Source: Pararhizobium sp. YC-54 (GTDB lineage Bacteria; Pseudomonadota; Alphaproteobacteria; Rhizobiales; Rhizobiaceae). From it: 64,000 nt of DNA. Below are positions 57,315 through 64,000 of this stretch, piece by piece (position 1 is the stretch's first letter; each line of letters opens with the position of its first letter). Under the pieces are notes generated by a model. It saw only the letters and a program-made list of their open reading frames with translations, searched no databases and was not told the DNA's origin. The DNA is taken from the NCBI RefSeq assembly GCF_025847205.1, contig NZ_JAOYTH010000019.1, forward strand, positions 52,158 through 116,157. Direction: 5' to 3'. Made by a program: the position numbers and the translations under genes.

Positions 57315-59096
57315 CTATTCCGCTGCGATGCCGTAGGCAGACTGCTCTTGGCCAAGTTCGTCGGAGGTGTCTTCCTGGATGCCAGTGTCGACCAAATCCT
57401 GCTCCGTAGCGCCGTGTTCATCGGAGACAGCGGTGTCTTCGCCTTCCGCTGCACCCGTCAGCGCATCGTCGACACTGTCGTCGTCTTGATCGGCGGCGGC
57501 ATCATCCGCATCATCCGCCTGCCGCATCAGATCGGCGATATCCTGCGGGTCGGGCGCGAAGAGCGCCGCCGGATGGACGAAACTCGCATCGGCCTTGAAG
57601 TGCTCGACGAGGGCCGAGCGCGTCTCGCGCACCCGCGGCCGCGGCTGGATATCGACCTCCTTGGCCGCCGCCTCGAGCGGCTGGCGCGACAGGCAGGTGA
57701 GGAAGTCTTCGGTGCCCATGTTCGGCAGGAAGCCATCCGCGCCGATTGCCTCGCCGGCAATGCGCGAAACGACGCCACTGTTCGACATGCCGCGCCGGCA
57801 TGACAGCACATCGATCAGCATGGAGCGGGCTGCAACCCGCACCGTCTCCATATCGAAGGAAAACCGTCCGTCCTCGGTGAACAGCCGCGCCGCGTGTCGC
57901 TTGAAGCGCTTCGGCCCGAATACGTGATCTTTGGCGCCGGAATCGACCCGGACGTTCTGTCCGGCAAAGGCGATGACCAGCAGCGCCATCAGCATGTCAT
58001 CCTCGATCGGTGCACGCGCCAGCGCCTCATGCAGCGCATCTGTGCGGAAGTCGCCGATCATGTCCTGGCCCTTCTGGGTGACCTCCGGCCGCGACCGCGA
58101 GCCGCTCACATCGTCCTCGGACTCGGTCGATCCTTCGGCGGCAGAGCCCGTTTTTCCAGCAGCAGGCTTCGGGTCCGGCATGCGATAGTGCACGGTCTGC
58201 ACCTTGCCCTCACGGTCGAGATACAGGCCGGTGTGATCGCCCTTGCCGGGCTTGCCATAAACACGTTCGGCCTTTTTCGGCAGATCCGGCTGGCCCCAGT
58301 TGTTGACCTCGACGATCGCGCCCTTCTTCGGCAGATTGTTCGTCATCCATTCCTGCTGGGCGCCGAGGAAGGCCTCGACATTGGTGGTGTAGCGATTGTC
58401 CTGATCGGCCGGTCCGAACAGGTCCTCTGCCCATTCGATGCCATAGGCTTGCCGCAGGTCGTCGCCGAAGCTTGCATCGCGGGCATACATGCGGGTTTTC
58501 GAAAGGCCGTTGGCGATCTGCCACCAGGGAGCCGTGTCGCCCTTCTTCGGTTTGTGGGCTTTCCAGACTTCCTTCTGCTCGTCGAGCGATGCCGCTGCGA
58601 TCGTCCTCAGCTGCTGCTCGTTCGGCATATCGCCCTTGGCCATCTGGTCGAGCATGGCGGGAAGAACATTGGCCAGCAGGCGAAGTTTCCTGATCTGGCG
58701 GACGGGCAGCGCAAGTGCGACAGCAATCGCCTCTTCGGTCCAGCTGAGCGCCACCAGGCGTTCGATACCGCGCCACTGGTCGACGGGATTGAGCGGTTCG
58801 AAAGCGATATTGGCGATCATCGAGCGCATTGCACCATTGTCATTGGCGGCATCGGTGACGAGAACCTCGATTTCTTCAAGGCCTGCGGCGATCGCCTGGC
58901 GCACACGTCGGTGGCCGGCCTGGATGACGAAGCTGTTGCCGCCGTCGCTCTCCGGCGACACGACCGGCGGCTGGATGATGCCGACGGATTTGATTGTCGC
59001 CAGCAACAGCGCGTCGGCTTGCGGGGACGATTTCGAGCGGCGGGCGCCATCGGGATTGTCCTTCAATGCGCGGGGATCGAGTCTCAGGATATGCAT
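57315..59096 (-). CDS. ParB/RepB/Spo0J-family protein (plasmid accessory)
   Basis: 593 residues. The N-terminal ParB-like nuclease domain (1-110) has IIQPPVVSPESDGGNSFVIQAGHRRVRQAIAAG with the GHRR box, then an HTH region (WTEEAIAVALALPVRQIRKLRLLANVLP). The long C-terminal part is rich in Asp/Glu near the end. It is larger than, and separate from, RepB, so it is not the main partition protein; relatives occur next to ArdC/DUF736 clusters on rhizobial plasmids. Possible roles: gene regulation or DNA processing after transfer. Confidence 0.82.
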   Translation of the reverse strand: MHILRLDPRALKDNPDGARRSKSSPQADALLLATIKSVGIIQPPVVSPESDGGNSFVIQAGHRRVRQAIAAGLEEIEVLVTDAANDNGAMRSMIANIAFEPLNPVDQWRGIERLVALSWTEEAIAVALALPVRQIRKLRLLANVLPAMLDQMAKGDMPNEQQLRTIAAASLDEQKEVWKAHKPKKGDTAPWWQIANGLSKTRMYARDASFGDDLRQAYGIEWAEDLFGPADQDNRYTTNVEAFLGAQQEWMTNNLPKKGAIVEVNNWGQPDLPKKAERVYGKPGKGDHTGLYLDREGKVQTVHYRMPDPKPAAGKTGSAAEGSTESEDDVSGSRSRPEVTQKGQDMIGDFRTDALHEALARAPIEDDMLMALLVIAFAGQNVRVDSGAKDHVFGPKRFKRHAARLFTEDGRFSFDMETVRVAARSMLIDVLSCRRGMSNSGVVSRIAGEAIGADGFLPNMGTEDFLTCLSRQPLEAAAKEVDIQPRPRVRETRSALVEHFKADASFVHPAALFAPDPQDIADLMRQADDADDAAADQDDDSVDDALTGAAEGEDTAVSDEHGATEQDLVDTGIQEDTSDELGQEQSAYGIAAE

Positions 59097-59554
59097 GGGA
59101 AGCTCCTCTGTCCGGGTTTTCGGGAGACGGCCGGCTGCCGCTCCTGTCCGTCTTCATTCTTTCGAAGACACCCCCAGGACCCGCGGAGCGGGCGGGCCGG
59201 CGCAACTGCGTGTGAGCAGCCCTGCCGCGAAGCGCAAGCGGGGCAATTGCCCTGCGCGTGCGAGTGGCCGGGATGCGGAGCGCGCGGTTGAGCGTCAGCG
59301 TCGGCGGGCTGCCCGCTCTGCGACCGGTTTTTCCTTTCTCCTTTCCCCCTGTTCTCTTCATTCGCCTTGCCCGACGCGGCCGATCGCTTTCGCGCTGGCG
59401 GCGAAACAGCGGGCAAAATTTCGCGAAGCGGAGTTGAACGTTTCATCCTATCAATGGCAAACAAGCGCGGGTTGATTGAAACGACGCTTGGCCCGGCAGG
59501 CGCCTGAGTTGTGCGGCGACGCCATCGGTGGCCCTGGAGACGGAGGAAGCGAGA
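59097..59554. other. Divergent intergenic region
   Basis: Between the ParB-like gene and the plus-strand HTH gene. No supported gene; promoters for both directions are expected. No clear operator was seen. Confidence 0.45.
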
Positions 59555-59977
59555 TTGTCCAAGCAAGGCGATCATAACGGGCGGCAAGCCAAGAGCCATC
59601 ATTCCGATGCGGATTCACCGCGGACCATGGGGTTTGAGCAGGCATACATGGCCATGTCCATGAACCAGATCCTGGCCAATCCCCTCGAAGGGGAGACGCC
59701 ATCAGCCCACCTCAAGCAAATTGCCTTGATGACAGTGATCGGCAGCCTGAAGAGCGACGATCCGATGATCACGCTGACCCGTCTGACCGAAACCACCGGC
59801 CTCACCCGAAGCGCCTTGGCCGAGATGATTGGCCCGCTCGTTGAGCGCGGTCTTCTCGTTGAAAAAATGGGGAAAAATGCGATGGGGCGCGGCATGGCGC
59901 GGCAATTCGAAATCTCCCCGGCCTTCCTCCAGACGCTCGGGCTCATCATGGGGGATCCGATCCGACATGCAAAATGA
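59555..59977 (+). CDS. MarR-like winged-helix protein
   Basis: About 140 residues from a TTG at 59555, chosen because GGAGGAAG ends five bases before it; a GTG at 59528 and an ATG at 59627 are in frame. The core IALMTVIGSLKSDDPMITLTRLTETTGLTRSALAEMIGPLVERGLLVEKMGKNAMGRG reads as a winged HTH like MarR proteins. It overlaps the next gene by 11 bases. Confidence 0.7.
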   Translation: MSKQGDHNGRQAKSHHSDADSPRTMGFEQAYMAMSMNQILANPLEGETPSAHLKQIALMTVIGSLKSDDPMITLTRLTETTGLTRSALAEMIGPLVERGLLVEKMGKNAMGRGMARQFEISPAFLQTLGLIMGDPIRHAK

Positions 59978-60314
59978 AAGCGAACAGCTATCGAAGACGC
60001 TTGCCTGGACCTGCGGCATGATCCTGCAAAGCGGTCCTGACGACCTGAGGCGCATCGTACTGGCTTACGGCCAAGCCCAAGACCTGGTCGCCAACATAGC
60101 GAAGGACGACGGCGACGCGCGGCCGCGGATCGTCGCCTGCTTCGAGCGCTCCGACAGCTATCGAGCCAAAAACGACATCGCCTGCGTCGGCTGGATATTG
60201 ATGGCCATCCAGGAGCGGGTGAACGAACACAAGCTCCCGGACTGGCGCAAGCTCCGCAAAGTGCTGGACAAGACCATGAAGCTGTTACCCTTGCCCAAGA
60301 CCTCGGTGCACTGA
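59967..60314 (+). CDS. Uncharacterised protein coupled to the HTH gene
   Basis: 115 residues from an ATG inside the end of the previous gene. Helical: MQNESEQLSKTLAWTCGMILQSGPDDLRRIVLAYGQ, then SDSYRAKNDIACVGWILMAIQERVNEHKLPDWRKLRKVLD. Not recognised. Confidence 0.62.
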   Translation: MQNESEQLSKTLAWTCGMILQSGPDDLRRIVLAYGQAQDLVANIAKDDGDARPRIVACFERSDSYRAKNDIACVGWILMAIQERVNEHKLPDWRKLRKVLDKTMKLLPLPKTSVH

Positions 60315-60678
60315 GGGCAAGAGAAGCATCCTCTCCTGTGCGGTTCGTGGATCGCCGTTTTCATCGCCCCGTCCGGGGTGAGCAAGTGACCTGCCTTCGT
60401 CCCGATGGGCTGCCGGGCCACGGGCTCCAGCCCGACATCAACCCGTCCGACGCGTGAGCAAAAAAAAGGGCCAGCGGAGACCGCGGCCCATGAAGTGTGA
60501 AGGTCATAAAACCTCCAGAGGGGAACAGCTGGTGCGGCGGCACTGGGAGGAGAAGCCGCCATGTGCATCAGCTGTGTGCAGAATGCCTGCTTTTTGATCA
60601 AAGGCAAATCACTAATTGTGCAATGCAGCTATGTGCGTGCTGCACTGCATCTAAAAACAGCACCCAAGCAGTGCTGTC
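60315..60678. other. Intergenic, no supported gene
   Basis: Between the coupled plus-strand pair and the 3' end of the disrupted helicase gene. No coding frame or strong hairpin stands out. Confidence 0.45.
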
Positions 60679-61524
60679 TTAAGCCGCCTGTTCGGTTGCA
60701 GCAGTCTGATCGCCGCTGTCGGAAGCAAGGGCCGCGTCGATTGCCCTGAGGTTCCGGCGCTTTTCCGCGAGTTCGCCCTCGAGCGGGAAATCCCCGCAGT
60801 CGCCGCGCGACCCGCCGTCACCGCGTGACCCGCAGTCACCGCGTGACCGGTAGGAGGCCAGCCGGCGCCCGGCATCGACGAGCCGCTGGCGATACCGTTC
60901 ACGCTCTTCTTCGAACCCGCCGAGTGCGTGCTCGAGGCGGGAAATCGCGCCGAGCGGCGTCACGGTCACCGGTAGTTCGATCTCCTGGAAACCACCAGTG
61001 CGCTGGAGCATCGTGGAGTACCGATAACCGCCCTTGCCGACGCGCTGGCCCTCATAGGCAAGATCGAAGGCACCGATCGAGGCGATGACAGTCTCGTGTT
61101 CATGCTGCAGCTGGACGAGGGTCAGGATTTCTTTCATCAGCGCCCGGCCCGCCTGCTTGCGATCGTCAAAAGACTGAGCACCGATGGTCATGACGAAGGC
61201 ATCGCCTGCTGTCGCGATCCTTCGCTTGAGGTCCTCACCGATTTCGCTGATGCGGCGGGTTGCATGTTCGATATCGCGCTTCGCGTCGCGGATTTGCCGG
61301 CGCACCGCGTGCTGGTCGTCGATATGGGCGGCGCGCAGCCGTTCGAGCCGCGCGATGTCGGCTTCCAGTCCCGCCTTTTGCATCAGGCGCTGGTCGCCGG
61401 ATGCGATCGCTTTGGCCATGGCGAACTGGTTCGCCTGGCCCTCGCCGAGATCTTCCAGTCGGCGGATCGAAGTGTCGCCGGAAAGCGCTGCCGCGATGAA
61501 GCGGGCCTTGCGCTCGTTGTTCTG
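60679..61524 (-). pseudogene. 3' fragment of a giant helicase gene, separated by IS insertion
   Basis: In-frame continuation of the fragment at 62885-63857 after removal of the IS: TMW joins QNNERKARFIAAALSGDTSIRRLEDLGEGQANQF. About 281 residues of helical C-terminal tail, with SRGDxG repeats and a TAA stop at 60679. Large helicase genes of this strawberry-notch-like type are common near plasmid leading regions; the loss of continuity implies inactivation. Confidence 0.82.
60794..60847. repeat. Three 18-bp tandem repeats inside the helicase tail
   Basis: Units CCGCAGTCGCCGCGCGAC, CCGCCGTCACCGCGTGAC and CCGCAGTCACCGCGTGAC, each encoding a SRGDxG hexapeptide on the minus strand. In-frame length variation would be tolerated. 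Confidence 0.85.
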
Positions 61525-61602
61525 ATGGGGTGGACGCCCCCTCGACGGCATCGAAGTGCCAAAGTGGTAGAGTGTTTCATCCACAACAGAAGGAGCGTCC
61601 GC

Positions 61603-62625
61603 ATGAACATTAGCACGATCGGATTGGATTTGGCGAAAAACGTGTTTCAGGTACATGGAGCGGATGTGTCCGGGACGCCTGTCCTTCGTATGAAATTGCG
61701 CCGCGACCATGTTCTGAAGTTCTTTGCGAAACAGCCTCCCTGCCTCGTCGCAATGGAAGCATGTGGGGGAGCTCACTACTGGGGACGTGAGATCGGAAAG
61801 CTTGGGCATCAAGTCCGCCTCATTCCACCAGCCTACGTTAAGCCGTTCGTCAAACGCCAGAAAAACGATGCCTCCGACGCAGAAGCCATTTGCGAGGCGG
61901 TGCAGCGTCCGACGATGCGTTTCGTCAACGTCAAAAGCGAGGAGAGACAGGCCAGCATCGCAGCCTTCCGAGTTCGTGACCTGCTGGTCCGCCAACGGAC
62001 GCAGGCAATCAATGCCTTGCGAGGTCACGTTACAGAATACGGTATTGTTGTTCCGCAAGGTCCCACGCACATTCCACGGCTTCTGGAATGGATCGAAAGT
62101 GCAGAGAATGGATTGCCTGATGCAGCCCGGCTCGCGCTGGGTATCCTCATCGAGACCCTGAGGCGGCTAGAGGATCAGATAAAACACCTCGGGACCGAAA
62201 TTGTCCGGCGCGCTCGTGAAGATGCGGAGGCCCGTCGTTTGGCAACGGTACCTGGAGTGGGCGCTATTACCGCCACCGCCCTGATTGCTCTTGCACCGGA
62301 AGCCTCGACCTTCAAAAAGGGAAGAGATTTTGCGGCCTGGGTCGGGCTCACGCCACTACAACATTCAACCGGAGGAAAACAGAAGCTGGGGGCAACGTCG
62401 AAAATGGGCGATCGAACGTTGCGACGTTTGCTCATCATCGGGGCTAGTTCAGTGGTAAAGCAGGCACTCCGAAAGGGTTGCCAAGACCAATCGTGGCTGG
62501 GGCGTATGCTCGCTCGAAAGCCGCCTATGCTTGTGATCTTCGCTCTTGCCAACAAGATGGCCCGTACCATTTGGGCATTAATGGCGCGAGGCGGGATCTA
62601 TCAGGCTCCGACCGCGGCCGTGTAG
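61603..62625 (+). CDS. IS110-family (DEDD) transposase
   Basis: 340 residues from an ATG with AAGGAG upstream. The N-terminal RuvC-like DEDD domain has IGLDLAKNVFQVHGAD, CLVAMEACGGAHYWG and KNDASDAEAICEA; the C-terminal Tnp domain has ATVPGVGAITATALIA and FAAWVGLTPLQHSTGGKQKLG with the conserved Ser region near SKMGDRTLRRLLIIGAS. Length is normal and the frame is intact, so the element may be active. Confidence 0.93.
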   Translation: MNISTIGLDLAKNVFQVHGADVSGTPVLRMKLRRDHVLKFFAKQPPCLVAMEACGGAHYWGREIGKLGHQVRLIPPAYVKPFVKRQKNDASDAEAICEAVQRPTMRFVNVKSEERQASIAAFRVRDLLVRQRTQAINALRGHVTEYGIVVPQGPTHIPRLLEWIESAENGLPDAARLALGILIETLRRLEDQIKHLGTEIVRRAREDAEARRLATVPGVGAITATALIALAPEASTFKKGRDFAAWVGLTPLQHSTGGKQKLGATSKMGDRTLRRLLIIGASSVVKQALRKGCQDQSWLGRMLARKPPMLVIFALANKMARTIWALMARGGIYQAPTAAV

Positions 62626-62884
62626 CCGTCGGTCCGAGGTCGTCGAGAATGTGAGAGGTCAACGGAGAGTATGGCGCAATAGTCAATGAGACGGAGCCGG
62701 TAAGCCAGTATGTGGCAGAGCGACCAGAGCGCGCTGTTTTGATTTGGAACCGGTTCGCGAACTCCCATACGGGCCGGCGGCGTCTTGAAAGCCGCGACAG
62801 AGGCCGGACAGATGTCAGCACCCGATTATTGCCCGCCTGCCAACCGAAAGATTCTTCTTGCATTCCCCGGGGCGTCCACAGATG
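62626..62884 (+). ncRNA. Candidate bridge/seek RNA locus of the IS1111-type element
   Basis: Non-coding 3' end of the element, where IS1111-type members are reported to encode their guide RNA. ATGTGGCAGA at 62710-62719 is identical to the reconstructed empty target across the insertion point (ATGTGG joined to CAGA, minus strand). ACAGATG at 62808-62814 repeats the right terminus (62878-62884), as a donor-recognition segment might. RNA ends and folding are not determined. Confidence 0.6.
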
Positions 62885-63857
62885 CCACATGGTCGCGTCG
62901 AGTGAGCCTTCGGTGGCGTAGGCGAAGATATCGATCTCGTCATGCTGGTTGCCCTGACGCACGATCCGGCCCTCGCGCTGCTCGATCTGCGACGGCAGCC
63001 ACGGGACATCGAGATGGTGCAGCGCCTTCAGCCGCAATTGCGCATTAACGCCGGTGCCCATGGTCTCGGACGAGCCAATCAGAAACCGGACCTTGCCGGC
63101 GCGGACATCGCCGAAAAGCCGCTGCTTCGCCGAGGACTTCTTGTAATCCTGCATGAAGGCGATTTCCGATGCTGGCACGCCCATGCGGACGAGCTCGTTC
63201 CGGATCCAGCGATAGGCCGAGAAGCCCCGGGTCTTCTCGACCGAGATTGTGCCGAGGTCGGAAAAGATCATCTGCGCCGCACCCGGCAGGTCGTAGGATT
63301 TGCCGTCCGCACGGAGGTAGGTGGTCTCCGCAGTTTCGTTCCAGATGCGGAAGGCTTTCGCAACCAGATTGTTGAGCTTGTTGTCCGGCTCATTGTCATT
63401 GTCCGGATCGACCAGCCGCAGATCGATCGCCGCATGCCTGCCATCGGTGATGACCGAAAGCAGGATATCGTCGCCCGGCTCCGGCGGCCGGTCGCGTTCC
63501 TCGATCGCCTTGATGCGGGCGTCGAGCACCGTCTGGTAACGTTTGAAGGCCTCAGTTGGCTTCGAGGTGATGATCTGCCGCTTGCCGGTCGAGATATCAG
63601 GCACCTTCACGTACTGGCGCAAATCCTCGGACATCACGACATCCGCAAACGAACGGAACATCGCGATCAGCTCGGGCACGTTGACGAAGCTCGCGAAGCG
63701 GCTGACCGGCTTGTACTTGCCGGACGGCTGGAGTTCGAGCTCGGTCGTCGTGTCGCCGAAGGTCGAGGCCCAGGCGTCGAACTCATGCAGCCCGCGCTCC
63801 ATCAGGGCCGAATGACCCATCAGCCGCTGGACGGTGAACATCTCGCCGAGCGTGTTT
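62885..63857 (-). pseudogene. Middle fragment of the giant helicase gene (C-terminal helicase domain)
   Basis: Reads NTLGEMFTVQRLM at its upstream edge, then LHEFDAWASTFGDTTTELELQPSGKYKPVSRF, and helicase motif VI in QIEQREGRIVRQGNQHDEIDIF, ending SLDATMW at the IS110 junction. This is the second RecA-like domain of a strawberry-notch/SNF2-type helicase. The upstream codons (expected TPxT) are lost to another insertion at about 63857. Confidence 0.82.
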
Positions 63858-64000
63858 GTTTTCTCCCGAGCTCGGGAGAATACCAATTATTTGTAGGAGA
63901 TATTTATGTCGAGTACGCCGAGCAAAGGCGTGGCTTTTCAAGGATAAGACATGGATTTTACTCCGGATAATTAGGGGCATCCCGCCGCCTGATGAACTGG
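63858..64000. mobile_element. End of a second inserted element, continuing past the window
   Basis: The helicase homology stops abruptly at about 63857. The remaining sequence starts with TGTTTTCTCC and contains a perfect 20-bp palindrome (63861-63880), then A+T-richer DNA with no long frame. It is probably the end of an IS or other element, family unknown. Confidence 0.55.
63861..63880. repeat. Perfect 20-bp palindrome at the insertion edge
   Basis: TTCTCCCGAGCTCGGGAGAA is its own reverse complement with no spacer. It lies within three bases of the point where helicase homology ends, so it is probably the terminus of the inserted element. Confidence 0.8.

Larger units (their letters stand above)
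61525..62884 (+). mobile_element. IS110/IS1111-type insertion sequence, about 1.36 kb
   Basis: Removing 61525-62884 restores an unbroken helicase frame, so the limits are known to within a TG that is present at both junctions (possible core dinucleotide). Subterminal inverted repeats GTGGACGCCCC (61530-61540) and GGGGCGTCCAC (62869-62879) lie 4-6 bases inside the ends, as in IS1111-type elements. No target duplication. It holds one transposase gene, 78 bases of 5' and 259 bases of 3' non-coding DNA. Confidence 0.88.

Noticed and set aside
57894..59291. Long plus-strand open frame antisense to the ParB-like gene
   Set aside because: Compositional shadow; the minus-strand frame carries the GHRR and HTH motifs.
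60794..60847. Short repeats considered as a CRISPR array
   Set aside because: Units are contiguous without spacers and are in-frame coding repeats; no cas gene is present. No CRISPR array was seen in the window.

Overview
The window is a segment of a large alphaproteobacterial (Rhizobiales, Rhizobium/Agrobacterium/Mesorhizobium-type) conjugative plasmid. It carries a repABC replication and partition operon (about 14.6-18.2 kb, minus strand), a LuxI/LuxR-type quorum-sensing conjugation circuit (traI at 18.6 kb, traR/traM at 32.2-33.3 kb), a complete trb mating-pair-formation operon (19.2-28.7 kb) and a Dtr region: traHBFA on the minus strand, oriT at 42.9 kb, and traCDG on the plus strand. No rRNA, tRNA or core chromosomal gene was seen.

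Layout. (1) 0.2-7.8 kb: a tightly packed plus-strand catabolic operon of CoA-thioester enzymes (ADP-forming acyl-CoA synthetase, two crotonases of which one is very CaiD-like, acyl-CoA dehydrogenase, hot-dog thioesterase, enolase-superfamily epimerase-like enzyme, alpha-methylacyl-CoA racemase/CaiB-like protein). Its substrate is unknown; a carnitine/betaine-like or branched carboxylate is plausible. (2) 7.8-11.0 kb: decayed DNA with a tyrosine-recombinase relic and a frameshifted IS66-like element. (3) 11.1-14.1 kb: a vapBC-recombinase operon behind a perfect 12-5-12 palindrome, then a convergent gene with a HEPN RNase-like motif. (4) repABC with a candidate parS and antisense ctRNA. (5) traI-trb operon. 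(6) Cargo between trbI and traR: a MocR regulator, a PaiB-like flavin-binding protein and a B3/4-domain protein. (7) traR-traM, then AbiE-like and ImmA/DUF4411 modules between traM and traH. (8) traHBFA-oriT-traCDG. (9) 45.8-60.3 kb: backbone or leading-region genes, many of unknown function: a broken SNase-like nuclease, LysR plus oxidoreductase, WGR protein, a Fic gene flanked by two DUF736 copies, ArdC-like antirestriction protein, a run of uncharacterised genes, and a ParB-like protein. (10) 60.7-64.0 kb: a very large helicase gene disrupted twice by insertion sequences.

How it fits together: TraI makes an acyl-homoserine lactone, TraR senses it and TraM restrains TraR. Activated TraR is expected to switch on traI-trb, the tra operons and probably repABC through tra-box sites; a candidate box lies between repA and traI. 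TraA would nick oriT with help from TraC/TraD, TraG couples the relaxosome to the Trb channel, and the genes beyond traG (ArdC-like protein and neighbours) may enter the recipient early.

The most striking observation is in the IS110/IS1111-type element at 61.5-62.9 kb. Its insertion point can be reconstructed exactly, and its 3' non-coding end contains a 10-base sequence identical to the empty target across the insertion point. That is what a guide (bridge/seek) RNA of this element would carry.
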